Source of the DNA: Defluviicoccus sp. | GTDB taxonomy: Bacteria > Pseudomonadota > Alphaproteobacteria > MPNO01 | Length of the DNA: 64,000 bases | Direction of reading: 5' to 3' | Assembly (NCBI GenBank): GCA_028821395.1 | Contig: JAPPGP010000209.1 | Span: forward strand, 20,049-84,048 | In this document: in pieces, positions 17,449 to 25,725 of the stretch | Numbering within the stretch: the stretch's first letter is position 1 | Layout: every line of letters starts with the position of its first letter | Position numbers and translations under genes: made by a program | The notes under the pieces: model-generated | The model's database searches: none | Seen by the model: the letters and a program-made list of their open reading frames with translations, nothing else | Told to the model about the DNA's origin: nothing

Positions 17449-18609
17449 GTGACACACAAGAGGAGCCCGGCATTTGCGCTGGGCGCGATCTTCGCCACAA
17501 CGATCCTGGCGCTCTCGGCGCCCGCCGGCGCAAAGAGCATGGTCGAGCAATGGCTGGATGGCGAGCTGGCCCAGGCCGGCCCGAAACTGGCCTACCAGGG
17601 CAAGCCGATCACCGTCCGCATATCCACGTTTCTCGGCGCCGGCAATCCGCTGACCAGCGTCTGGGCACGGGCGGTCAAGCGCCTGGATGCGGAGGTCGGC
17701 GGCAAGATCCGGGTCAAGATCTTCTATGGCAACTCGCTCGCCGATGCCCAGCGCGGCGCCTTCGAGGCCGTCGCCTCCGGCGTCGCTGACGTATCGAGCT
17801 GTTATTCGTTCATCAACCCAGGGTTCTTCGATCTGCAGCTCGGATTGCGGCTCCCCTTCCTTTTCGAGAGCACCACCGTCGGATCGCACGCGATCCTTCA
17901 GATCTATCCCCAGTACTTCAAGAAGAAGTTCGAGTCGAACGGGGTGCTGTTCGCGCGATCCACCGTCACGCCGCCCAACCAGATCCTCAGCCGCGACCGG
18001 CCGATCAAGGTGCTGGAGGATCTCAAGGGCCGCAAGGTCGGCGGCAACGTGCAGCCCCAGTTCATCCGGGCGCTCGGCGCGACGCCGGTCGCCTTGACGG
18101 TGCCGGAGTACTACACCGGCTTTCAGACCGGTGTGGTCGATACCATGGCCATGCATGACGCCGGGCTCAAGCTGTTCCGCATGATCGAGCTGACCAAGTT
18201 CCGCACGCTCGCGAACCTCAGCTCGGTGCCGATCGAATACTGCATGAACAAGGACTTCTTCCTTGGACTGCCCCGGGACGTGCGCGAAGTCTTCCATGTC
18301 TGGCTCATGCGGCTGAATCACGCGGAGGCCGAAGTCTATTTCGACAATGTCTCGGAGATTGGCAGGCGGGATGCCGCCAAGGCGGGCATCCAGACCCATA
18401 CCCTGCCCGAGAAGGAGTACGCGCGCTGGGTGGCGGCGGTGCAGCCCGGAATCGATGCCTGGGTCAAGGAGATGGAAGGCAAGGGCCTGCCGGCGCGACA
18501 GATGCTGAGCGACCTCAAGGCCAAGGTCGCGGAACTCGCCAAGCTGTCCCATGACGCGCTGTTCAAGAAGATCTACACCGCGCCCTATCCCGGGCTGGTC
18601 GATTACTAG
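17449..18609 (+). CDS. TRAP transporter substrate-binding protein (DctP family), copy 1
   Basis: A 386-residue periplasmic solute-binding protein with an N-terminal signal peptide (hydrophobic core about residues 9-25, then APAGAKS). The TRAP-specific GGKIRVKIFYGNSLAD, ARSTVTPPNQILS and EDLKGRKVGG segments are present. It starts with GTG preceded by AGGGGAGGAGAGG. It captures an organic acid-like ligand for the permease encoded downstream. Compared with copy 2 it differs at about 20 positions in residues 1-226 and at none in residues 227-386. Ligand identity is not readable. Confidence 0.93.
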   Translation: MTHKRSPAFALGAIFATTILALSAPAGAKSMVEQWLDGELAQAGPKLAYQGKPITVRISTFLGAGNPLTSVWARAVKRLDAEVGGKIRVKIFYGNSLADAQRGAFEAVASGVADVSSCYSFINPGFFDLQLGLRLPFLFESTTVGSHAILQIYPQYFKKKFESNGVLFARSTVTPPNQILSRDRPIKVLEDLKGRKVGGNVQPQFIRALGATPVALTVPEYYTGFQTGVVDTMAMHDAGLKLFRMIELTKFRTLANLSSVPIEYCMNKDFFLGLPRDVREVFHVWLMRLNHAEAEVYFDNVSEIGRRDAAKAGIQTHTLPEKEYARWVAAVQPGIDAWVKEMEGKGLPARQMLSDLKAKVAELAKLSHDALFKKIYTAPYPGLVDY

Positions 18610-18621
18610 GGAGATCGACCG

Positions 18622-18644
18622 GGCGCCGCTGAGCAGGCGGCGCC
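18622..18644 (+). promoter_or_regulatory. Intercistronic hairpin between TRAP binding protein and permease genes, copy 1
   Basis: An 8-bp perfect stem, GGCGCCGC (18622-18629) pairing with GCGGCGCC (18637-18644), encloses a seven-base loop. No T-run follows, so it is unlikely to end transcription fully. Hairpins at this place in binding-protein operons often protect the upstream message and lower permease output. That role is inferred. Confidence 0.55.
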
Positions 18645-18665
18645 GAGGGGTCGAGACGGGCATCC

Positions 18666-19193
18666 ATGGCCGGTGATGCGCCGAGCGAACCGGAGCGCCT
18701 GGAGCAATCGGCGCTCGACCGCTTCACCCGCCACCTGTTCTTCTTCGGATCCCTCGCCTCGTTCATGGCGATGGTGCTGCTCATCGCGCTCGACACGATC
18801 CTGCGCTATTTCTTCAACGCGCCCATATTCGGTGCGCAGGAAGTCGTCGGTCTCGGGCTCCTGATCGCGTTTCTCGTGGCCCTTCCCCATTCCTGGCACG
18901 GCAACTACCACGTGCGCATGGACCTTCTCTACCAGCGCTACGGCAGGCGCGCGAAACTTCTGGTCGACGGGCTGGCGGGCATCGGGGCGCTGGCCTTCGG
19001 CGGACTCCTGGCCTACCAGGGCTATTTCACGATCTCGCGCTACATGGCCTCCAGGAAGGCGACCTCCCTGCTGGAGATCCCCTATTGGCCGTTCTCGATC
19101 TGCGTCGGCGTGTTCGCGACCGTCTTCTGCCTTTCCGTCGTCCTCAACCTGATCCGGGCGTTCCGCACGCCCGGACCCGGCAACCCACGCTAG
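18666..19193 (+). CDS. TRAP transporter small permease (DctQ family), copy 1
   Basis: A 175-residue inner-membrane protein with four predicted helices, the first near residues 26-46 (SLASFMAMVLLIALDTILRY), as expected for a DctQ subunit. The Asn-containing FNAPIFGAQEVVGLGL and HVRMDLLYQR segments are family-typical. Its stop abuts the ATG of the truncated large permease (TAGATG). It differs from copy 2 at only four residues, all in the last third. It must use the intact large permease at 21303 if it still works. Confidence 0.92.
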   Translation: MAGDAPSEPERLEQSALDRFTRHLFFFGSLASFMAMVLLIALDTILRYFFNAPIFGAQEVVGLGLLIAFLVALPHSWHGNYHVRMDLLYQRYGRRAKLLVDGLAGIGALAFGGLLAYQGYFTISRYMASRKATSLLEIPYWPFSICVGVFATVFCLSVVLNLIRAFRTPGPGNPR

Positions 19194-19301
19194 ATGGAAC
19201 CGGTCACCCTCGGGGTCATCGGTCTGATAGCCCTCGTGGTGCTGATCGCATTCGGGGTTCCGCTCGCCTTCGCGATCACGCTGGTCGCGGTCGCCGGCAT
19301 T
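19194..19301 (+). pseudogene. Truncated TRAP large permease (DctM) fragment
   Basis: The first 36 codons of the large permease gene (MEPVTLGVIGL up to VAVAGI) are kept, with one substitution relative to 21303-21410. The reading frame then runs into duplicated isochorismatase DNA and stops after 24 unrelated residues. Only the first membrane helix remains of about twelve, so no transport function is expected. It arose as the downstream breakpoint of the tandem duplication. Confidence 0.9.
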
Positions 19302-19303
19302 TT

Positions 19304-19399
19304 AATGGCGACGATCGCGGTCTCGCGCGGCCGGAGCTCCAGCATGTCCATCATCTTGCTGGTCATGTTGGAGTGATCGACGATTTCCACCGTGGTCAT
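19304..19399 (-). pseudogene. Truncated isochorismatase-family gene fragment
   Basis: On the minus strand the first 32 codons of the isochorismatase-like gene (MTTVEIVDHSNMTSK to ETAIVAI) are preserved with one substitution (R9H). The frame then passes into the antisense of the permease fragment and ends at 19190, giving a 69-residue chimera without the catalytic Asp, Lys or Cys. Its own upstream region is also duplicated, so it may still be transcribed. No function is expected. Confidence 0.88.
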
Positions 19400-19557
19400 A
19401 ATTGGCTTCCCTCTGTCGTTGCACCGTCGGCGTCTCGACGTCGAAACTGCGGGTTCGTGGGCGGGATACGCCGGCTCACCGGACCGCGCCTTGACCGGCA
19501 GGATTCCCAGCCATTAGCATAGCCCGCAAGACAACCAAAAGAACAGGGGAGGAGAGG

Positions 19558-20718
19558 GTGGCACACAAGAGGAGCCCGGGATTTGCGCTGGGCGCAATCT
19601 TCGCCGGATCGATCCTGGCGCTTTCGGCGCCCGCCGGCGCAAAGAGCATGGTCGAGCAATGGCTGGATGGCGAGCTGGCCCAGGCCGGCCCGAAACTGGC
19701 CTACCAGGGCAAGCCGATCACCGTCCGCATATCCACGTTTCTCGGCGCCGGCAATCCGCTGACCAACATCTGGGCGAAGGCGGTCAAGCGCCTGGATGCC
19801 GAGGCCGGAGGCAAGATCCGGGTCAAGACCTTCTATGGCAACTCGCTCGCCGATTCCGAGCGCGGCGCGTTCGAGGCGGTTTCCGCCGGCGTCGCTGACG
19901 TATCGAGCTGTTATTCGTTCATGAATCCCGGGTTCTTCGACCTGCAGCTCGGACTGCGGCTCCCCTTCTTGTTCGAGAGCACCACGGTCGGATCGCACGC
20001 GATCCTTCAGATCTATCCCAAGTACTTCAAGAAGAAGTTCGAATCGAACGGCGTCTTGTTCGCGCGATCCACGGTCACCCCGCCCAACCAGATCCTGAGC
20101 CGCGATCGGCCCATCAAGGTCCTTGAGGATCTCAAGGGCCGCAAGGTCGGCGGCCCGGTGCAGCCCGAATTCATTCGGGCGCTCGGCGCGACGCCGGTCG
20201 CGTTGTCGGTACCGGAGTTTTACACCGGCTATCAAACTGGCGTGGTCGATACCATGGCCATGCATGACGCCGGGCTCAAGCTGTTCCGCATGATCGAGCT
20301 GACCAAGTTCCGCACGCTCGCGAACCTCAGCTCGGTGCCGATCGAATACTGCATGAACAAGGACTTCTTCCTTGGACTGCCCCGGGACGTGCGCGAAGTC
20401 TTCCATGTCTGGCTCATGCGGCTGAATCACGCGGAGGCCGAAGTCTATTTCGACAATGTCTCGGAGATTGGCAGGCGGGATGCCGCCAAGGCGGGCATCC
20501 AGACCCATACCCTGCCCGAGAAGGAGTACGCGCGCTGGGTGGCGGCGGTGCAGCCCGGAATCGATGCCTGGGTCAAGGAGATGGAAGGCAAGGGCCTGCC
20601 GGCGCGACAGATGCTGAGCGACCTCAAGGCCAAGGTCGCGGAACTCGCCAAGCTGTCCCATGACGCGCTGTTCAAGAAGATCTACACCGCGCCCTATCCC
20701 GGGCTGGTCGATTACTAG
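19558..20718 (+). CDS. TRAP transporter substrate-binding protein (DctP family), copy 2
   Basis: A 386-residue paralogue of the protein at 17449, with the same GTG start, the same AGGGGAGGAGAGG upstream and the same signal peptide layout. Substitutions relative to copy 1 include S70N/V71I, R74K, I91T, A100S/Q101E, Q155K, N200P, T217S and Y221F, all in the first 226 residues. The C-terminal 160 residues are identical. The two may bind related but different ligands and feed one permease; this is an inference from where the changes lie. Confidence 0.93.
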   Translation: MAHKRSPGFALGAIFAGSILALSAPAGAKSMVEQWLDGELAQAGPKLAYQGKPITVRISTFLGAGNPLTNIWAKAVKRLDAEAGGKIRVKTFYGNSLADSERGAFEAVSAGVADVSSCYSFMNPGFFDLQLGLRLPFLFESTTVGSHAILQIYPKYFKKKFESNGVLFARSTVTPPNQILSRDRPIKVLEDLKGRKVGGPVQPEFIRALGATPVALSVPEFYTGYQTGVVDTMAMHDAGLKLFRMIELTKFRTLANLSSVPIEYCMNKDFFLGLPRDVREVFHVWLMRLNHAEAEVYFDNVSEIGRRDAAKAGIQTHTLPEKEYARWVAAVQPGIDAWVKEMEGKGLPARQMLSDLKAKVAELAKLSHDALFKKIYTAPYPGLVDY

Positions 20719-20730
20719 GGAGATCGACCG

Positions 20731-20753
20731 GGCGCCGCTGAGCAGGCGGCGCC
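20731..20753 (+). promoter_or_regulatory. Intercistronic hairpin between TRAP binding protein and permease genes, copy 2
   Basis: Identical to the hairpin at 18622-18644: an 8-bp GC stem with a seven-base loop, without a T-run. It sits 12 bases after the binding-protein stop and 21 bases before the small-permease ATG. It probably tunes the ratio of binding protein to permease. Confidence 0.55.
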
Positions 20754-20774
20754 GAGGGGTCGAGACGGGCATCC

Positions 20775-21302
20775 ATGGCCGGTGATGCGCCGAGCGAACC
20801 GGAGCGCCTGGAGCAATCGGCGCTCGACCGCTTCACCCGCCACCTGTTCTTCTTCGGATCCCTCGCCTCGTTCATGGCGATGGTGCTGCTCATCGCGCTC
20901 GACACGATCCTGCGCTATTTCTTCAACGCGCCCATATTCGGTGCGCAGGAAGTCGTCGGTCTCGGGCTCCTGATCGCGTTTCTCGTGGCCCTTCCCCATT
21001 CCTGGCACGGCAACTACCACGTGCGCATGGACCTTCTCTACCAGCGCTACGGCAGGCGCGCGAAACTTCTGGTCGACGGGCTGGCGGGCATCGGGGCGCT
21101 GGCCTTCGGCGGACTCCTGGCCTACCAGGGCTATTTCACGATCTCGCGCTACATGGCCTCCAGAAAGACGACCTCCCTGCTGGAGATCCCCTACTGGCCG
21201 TTCTCGGTCTGCGTCGGCGTGTTCGCGACCGTGTTCTGCCTTTCCGTCGTCGTCAACCTGATCCGGGCGTTCCGCACGCCCGGATCCGGCAACCCGCGCT
21301 AG
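20775..21302 (+). CDS. TRAP transporter small permease (DctQ family), copy 2
   Basis: A 175-residue four-helix DctQ subunit, nearly identical to copy 1 (changes in KTTS, FSVCVG, VVVNLI and TPGSG). Its stop abuts the ATG of the intact large permease (TAGATG), so the two are translated together. DctQ and DctM form the membrane complex that uses a sodium or proton gradient to import the ligand handed over by the binding protein. Confidence 0.93.
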   Translation: MAGDAPSEPERLEQSALDRFTRHLFFFGSLASFMAMVLLIALDTILRYFFNAPIFGAQEVVGLGLLIAFLVALPHSWHGNYHVRMDLLYQRYGRRAKLLVDGLAGIGALAFGGLLAYQGYFTISRYMASRKTTSLLEIPYWPFSVCVGVFATVFCLSVVVNLIRAFRTPGSGNPR

Positions 21303-22604
21303 ATGGAGCCGGTCACCCTCGGGGTCATCGGTCTGGTAGCCCTTGTGGTGTTGATCGCGTTCGGGGTCCCGCTCGCCTTTGCGATCACGCTGGTCGCGGT
21401 CGCCGGCATTGTCGAGATCTTCGATTTCGCGCGCGCCGCCGTGCAGATCTTCAACATGCTGTTCACCAAGGGCACCAGCTTCATCCTGGCCAGCGTGCCG
21501 CTGTTCATCTTCATGGGCCAGCTTGTCTCGGAAGGAAATATCGGCAAGGACCTCTACGACTGCGTCCACAAGTGGTTCGGCCGGCTTCCGGGCGGGCTGG
21601 CGATCACCTCCGTGCTGACCAGTGCCGGCTTCGGCGCGGTCACCGGCGTCAGCGCGGCCGCGGTGGCGACGATGGCGACCATCAGCCTGCCCGAGATGCG
21701 GCGCTACGACTACGATATCCGGCTTGCGGCCGGCAGCATCGCCTCGGCCAGCACGCTCGCCATTCTGGTCCCGCCCAGCCTGCTGTTGGTGCTCTACGGG
21801 GTCTGGACCGAGACCTCGATCGGCCAGCTCTTCATCGCCGGCATCGTCCCGGCGATCTTCATGTCCACGGTGTTCTGCCTCTACATCTACATCCGGTGCA
21901 GGCTCAGCCCCGCGATGGGGCCGACCGGGCCGCGCTACCCGCTGGATGAGCGCCTTCGCGCGCTCGGCGCGCTGGCACCGATCCTGACGATCTTCGTCAT
22001 CGTCATCGGCGGGATCTACGCCGGCGTGTTCACCCCGAGCGAGGCCGCCGGGGTCGGCTGTTTTGCGGTGCTGGTCCTGCTGATATTGACCGGGCGGCTC
22101 GACTGGCCCGGCTTCGTCCGTGCGCTGCTCAGCTCGGCACGGCTTACGGTGATGATCTTCACCATATTCATCGCGGTAAACCTCTTCACCAGCTTCCTCG
22201 CGGTGACCGAGATCACGCCCACATTCATCGGGTTCCTGGGCGAATCGGGCCTGAATCGGTACCTGGTGATGGCGATCATCGTGGCGATGTTCGTCTTGAT
22301 GGGCATGGTGCTCGACCCGATAGGGATGCTGCTGCTGGCGTTGCCGTTCGTCTTTCCGGTCGCCATGCAGCTCGGCTTTCACCCGGTTTGGTTCGGCGTC
22401 ATCATCACCGTGCTGGTCGAAATCGCCCTGGTGACGCCGCCGGTCGGGTTCAACTGCTATATCCTGAAGCAGATCGCCGGGGACGTCGAAATCAGCGACA
22501 TCTTCCTCGGCACCGGCCCCTTCGTCGCCATGTCGCTGCTCCTGATCGCCGGCTTTACCGCCTTTCCTCGCATCGTCCTCTGGCTGCCGGAGGCGATGTA
22601 TTAG
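21303..22604 (+). CDS. TRAP transporter large permease (DctM family)
   Basis: A 433-residue inner-membrane protein of the ion transporter superfamily with about twelve hydrophobic segments. The family segments GAVTGVSAAAVATMATISLPEM, here about residues 115-136 (parts SAAAVATMATISLPEM and LVPPSLLLVLYG), and the C-terminal LVTPPVGFNCYILK are intact. It is the only complete large permease in this locus and presumably serves both upstream binding-protein and small-permease copies. It is convergent with the acyl-CoA synthetase gene, 59 bases away. Confidence 0.94.
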   Translation: MEPVTLGVIGLVALVVLIAFGVPLAFAITLVAVAGIVEIFDFARAAVQIFNMLFTKGTSFILASVPLFIFMGQLVSEGNIGKDLYDCVHKWFGRLPGGLAITSVLTSAGFGAVTGVSAAAVATMATISLPEMRRYDYDIRLAAGSIASASTLAILVPPSLLLVLYGVWTETSIGQLFIAGIVPAIFMSTVFCLYIYIRCRLSPAMGPTGPRYPLDERLRALGALAPILTIFVIVIGGIYAGVFTPSEAAGVGCFAVLVLLILTGRLDWPGFVRALLSSARLTVMIFTIFIAVNLFTSFLAVTEITPTFIGFLGESGLNRYLVMAIIVAMFVLMGMVLDPIGMLLLALPFVFPVAMQLGFHPVWFGVIITVLVEIALVTPPVGFNCYILKQIAGDVEISDIFLGTGPFVAMSLLLIAGFTAFPRIVLWLPEAMY

Positions 22605-22663
22605 AGCGGTATCGAATCGGGTCGGATCGCAGCCGGCGTCGTGAGGGGCGGGCGGAACCGCGC

Positions 22664-24292
22664 TCACGCCGTCGGCAGGACGTGGTCCTTGTAGTCCTCG
22701 CGGAGCTGCATCTTCAGGAGCTTGCCGGTCGCGGTGTGCGGCAGCTCGTCGACGAACACCACGTCGTCCGGCACCCACCAGCGCGCCACCTTGCCCTCGA
22801 AATAGGCGAGCAGCGCCTCGCGGGTGAGCTCGGAGCCCTCGCGTCTGACCGCCACCAGCAGCGGGCGCTCGTCCCATTTCGGATGGCGGACGCCGATCGA
22901 GGCGGCCTCGGCGATCTCGGGATGGCCGATGGCGATGTTCTCCAGCTCGATCGAGGAGATCCACTCGCCGCCCGACTTGATGACGTCCTTCGACCGGTCG
23001 GTGACCTGCATGTTGCGCCCGGGATCGATGGTGGCGACGTCGCCGGTGGCGAACCAGCCCTTGTCGTCATGGGTGTCGGACCCGCTCTCCCTGTAATAGG
23101 ACCGGCACACCCACGGCCCGCGCACTTTCAGCATGCCGAAGGCGACGCCGTCCTCGGGCAGCGGCTTGTCGTCGTCGTCGACGATCTTCATCTCGACGCC
23201 GAAGAAGACGCGGCCCTGCTTGACCTGGCGGTCGCAGAACCGCTGCGGCGTCTCGTCCCCGGTGCGGTGGGTCGGGCTGTTGATGGTGCCGAGCGGCGAC
23301 ATCTCGGTCATACCCCAGGCATGGCGCACCTCGACCCCGTGGCGGGCGAGGAAGGCTTCGATCATCGCCCGCGGCACCGCCGAGCCGCCGATGACCAGCC
23401 GCTTGACGGTCGACAGCGTCTTGCCCGTCTCCTCGAGATATTGCAGCAAACCGAGCCACACCGTCGGCACCCCGGCCGAGATGGTCACCCTTTCGGTCTC
23501 CAGCATCTGGTAGATCGAGGCGCCGTCGGCGAGCGGGCCGGGCAGCACCAGCTTCGCCCCCATCATCGCCGTGAAATAGGGAAAGCCCCAGGCGTTGACG
23601 TGGAACATCGGCACCACCGGCATGGTGGTGTCGGTCGCGGCGACGTTGATCACGTCGGGCAGCGCCGCCGACATCGCATGCAGGACGGTCGAGCGGTGGC
23701 TGTAGAGCACGCCCTTGGGGTTGCCGGTGGTGCCCGAGGAATAGCAGAGCGTGGAGGCGGTGTTCTCGTCGAAGGAGGGCCATTCGAAGTCCTCCGACGC
23801 GCCCGCCATCAGCGTCTCGTAGCAGAGCGCCCCGGGCAGGCTCGTCTCGGGCATGTGGGCCTCGTCGGTCATGATGACGTGGGCCTCGACGGTCTCGAAC
23901 CGATCGGCGAGCCGTTCCACCAGGGGGACGAAGGTGAGGTCGATGAACAGCACCTTGTCCTCGCCGTGGTTGACGATATAGGCGATCTGCCCCGCGAACA
24001 GGCGCGGGTTGACGGTGTGGCAGACGGCGCCCGAGCCCGAGCTCGCGTAGTAGATCTCGACATGCCTGTAGGTATTCCAGGCGAGCGTGCCGACCCGGTC
24101 GGAGGGTCCGATTCCGAGCTCGCGGAGCGCGTTGGCGAGCCGCCGCGCACGGCATTCCAAATCGCCATAGCCGTAGCGGTGGATCGGCCCCTCGACGGTG
24201 CGCGAGACCACCTCGGTAGCGGCGTGATTGGTCGCGGCGTTCCTGAGCAGGGACGAGACCAGGAGCTGCGTCCCCATCATCAGACCTTGCAT
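22664..24292 (-). CDS. Fatty-acyl-CoA synthetase (AlkK/FadD-like)
   Basis: A 542-residue AMP-forming ligase. The P-loop is [19 protein letters not shown], the adenine motif is [10 protein letters not shown], the hinge region is [12 protein letters not shown], and the catalytic lysine lies in TATGKLLK near the C-terminus. Overall it resembles medium-chain fatty-acid ligases of the AlkK group. AAGGAGG seven bases before the ATG at 24292 fixes the start. It is divergent from metY. It would feed acyl-CoA to beta-oxidation, for example to the acyl-CoA dehydrogenase at 26536. Confidence 0.9.
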   Translation of the reverse strand: MQGLMMGTQLLVSSLLRNAATNHAATEVVSRTVEGPIHRYGYGDLECRARRLANALRELGIGPSDRVGTLAWNTYRHVEIYYASSGSGAVCHTVNPRLFAGQIAYIVNHGEDKVLFIDLTFVPLVERLADRFETVEAHVIMTDEAHMPETSLPGALCYETLMAGASEDFEWPSFDENTASTLCYSSGTTGNPKGVLYSHRSTVLHAMSAALPDVINVAATDTTMPVVPMFHVNAWGFPYFTAMMGAKLVLPGPLADGASIYQMLETERVTISAGVPTVWLGLLQYLEETGKTLSTVKRLVIGGSAVPRAMIEAFLARHGVEVRHAWGMTEMSPLGTINSPTHRTGDETPQRFCDRQVKQGRVFFGVEMKIVDDDDKPLPEDGVAFGMLKVRGPWVCRSYYRESGSDTHDDKGWFATGDVATIDPGRNMQVTDRSKDVIKSGGEWISSIELENIAIGHPEIAEAASIGVRHPKWDERPLLVAVRREGSELTREALLAYFEGKVARWWVPDDVVFVDELPHTATGKLLKMQLREDYKDHVLPTA

Positions 24293-24404
24293 CGCACTGC
24301 CTCCTTCGCTCCGCTTGCCGGGGCACTCTATCGCCGCGGAAAAAGGGCGACAATTCGATCTCGCCGGATACACTCGCCCCCGGTAACGGCGTGGGAACGA
24401 GACG

Positions 24405-25721
24405 ATGGTCGATGCCAAGCTGCCGAAATTCGACACGCTGAGCCTGCATGCCGGCCAGCAGCCCGATCCTGCGACCGGCGCCCGTGCGGTGCCGATCTAC
24501 CAGACCACGTCCTACGTCTTCCCCGACACCGACCACGCCGCCTCGCTGTTCAACCTGGAACGCGCGGGCCACATCTACACCCGCATCTCCAACCCGACCA
24601 CGGCGGTGTTCGAGGAACGCATCGCGGCGCTCGAAGGCGGCGTCGGCGCGGTGGCCACGGCGAGCGGTCAGGCCGCGCTCCACCTCGCGGTGGCGACGCT
24701 GATGGACGCAGGCTCCCATATCGTCTCCTCGGCCTCGATCTATGGCGGCAGCCACAACCTGTTCACCCACACATTGCCCCGCTTCGGGATCGCGACGACC
24801 TACGTCGATCCGCGCGACCCGGCGGCGTTCGAGGCGGCGATCCGCCCGGAGACCCGGCTGGTCTTCGGCGAGACGCTGGGCAATCCGGGGCTCGAGGTGA
24901 TGGACCTCCCGCGCGTCACCGCGATCGCGCACGCGGCGGGCATTCCGGTCCTGATCGACAACACCTTCGCCTCGCCCGCATTGTTCCGCCCGTTCGACCA
25001 CGGCGCCGACCTGGTGCTCCACTCGGCGACCAAGTTCTTGGGCGGGCACGGGGTCGCCATCGGCGGGGTGCTGGTCGACGGCGGCACCTTCGACTGGCAG
25101 GGATCGGGCAATTTCCCGACTTTGACCGAGCCCTATGCCGGCTATCACGGCATCAATTTCTCGGAAGAGTTCGGCCCGAGCGCCTTCGTCATGCGGGCGC
25201 GCGCGGAGGGGCTGCGCGATTTCGGCGCCTCGATGAGCCCGGCCAACGCCTTCTACCTCTTGCAGGGGGTGGAGACGCTGCCGGTCCGCATGGCCCGCCA
25301 TGTGGAGAACACACGCAGGATCGTCGCCTTTCTCGACGGGCACGGCGCAGTATCGTCGATCGGCTACCCGGAGCTCGCGAGCCACCCCGACCATGCGCTG
25401 GCCGCGCGGCTCCTGCCCAGGGGGTGCGGCGCGGTGTTCTCTTTCGAGATCGCCGGCGGGCGCGAGGCGGGGCGGGTGTTCATCGAACGGCTCGGGCTGT
25501 TCTCCCATCTCGCCAATGTGGGCGATGCCAAGTCGCTGGTGATCCACCCGGCCTCGACCACGCATCAGCAGATGGACGCGGCGGCGCTGAATGCGGCGGG
25601 GATCGGCGAAGGGCTGGTCCGGCTCTCGGTCGGGCTGGAGGATCCGGACGATCTGGTCGGCGACCTCGACCAGGCGCTCCGCGCGGCGGCGCGCGCCACA
25701 GCCCCGCGCGCGGCGGAGTAA
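24405..25721 (+). CDS. metY: O-acetylhomoserine sulfhydrylase (Cys/Met metabolism PLP enzyme)
   Basis: A 438-residue gamma-family PLP enzyme. TLSLHAGQQPDPATGARAVP and IYQTTSYVF are typical of MetY. The PLP lysine is K210 in LHSATKFLGGHG, and the phosphate-contact YTRISNPT lies at 58-65. It makes homocysteine from O-acetylhomoserine and sulfide. The long length and the FEEFGPSAF-type insertion (here SEEFGPSAF) favour MetY over MetB or MetZ. It is followed four bases after its stop by the alpha/beta hydrolase gene, which begins a run of five co-directional genes. Confidence 0.9.
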   Translation: MVDAKLPKFDTLSLHAGQQPDPATGARAVPIYQTTSYVFPDTDHAASLFNLERAGHIYTRISNPTTAVFEERIAALEGGVGAVATASGQAALHLAVATLMDAGSHIVSSASIYGGSHNLFTHTLPRFGIATTYVDPRDPAAFEAAIRPETRLVFGETLGNPGLEVMDLPRVTAIAHAAGIPVLIDNTFASPALFRPFDHGADLVLHSATKFLGGHGVAIGGVLVDGGTFDWQGSGNFPTLTEPYAGYHGINFSEEFGPSAFVMRARAEGLRDFGASMSPANAFYLLQGVETLPVRMARHVENTRRIVAFLDGHGAVSSIGYPELASHPDHALAARLLPRGCGAVFSFEIAGGREAGRVFIERLGLFSHLANVGDAKSLVIHPASTTHQQMDAAALNAAGIGEGLVRLSVGLEDPDDLVGDLDQALRAAARATAPRAAE

Positions 25722-25725
25722 GCCG

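Larger units (their letters stand above)
17175..19301. repeat. Tandem segmental duplication, unit 1
   Basis: This unit runs from codon 32 of the isochorismatase gene through the divergent upstream region, the TRAP binding protein, the small permease and 36 codons of the large permease. Unit 2 (19304-21410) repeats it in direct orientation with an offset of 2109 bases in the coding part and a net 20-base loss in the upstream region. The junction near 19300-19305 joins GGCATT of the permease to AATGGCG of the isochorismatase, with only CAT as shared sequence. Confidence 0.93.
19304..21410. repeat. Tandem segmental duplication, unit 2
   Basis: Second copy of the unit at 17175-19301. Bases 20242-21163 are identical to 18133-19054 (922 bp), whereas the flanking parts differ at many scattered positions. 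The large permease continues intact beyond 21410, so unit 2 retains the full gene. Confidence 0.93.

Noticed and set aside
22605..22690. Partial inverted repeat near the ends of the large permease and acyl-CoA synthetase genes as a bidirectional terminator
   Set aside because: The pairing (CGTGAG with CTCACG) is imperfect, lies partly inside the synthetase coding end and has no T-run in either direction.
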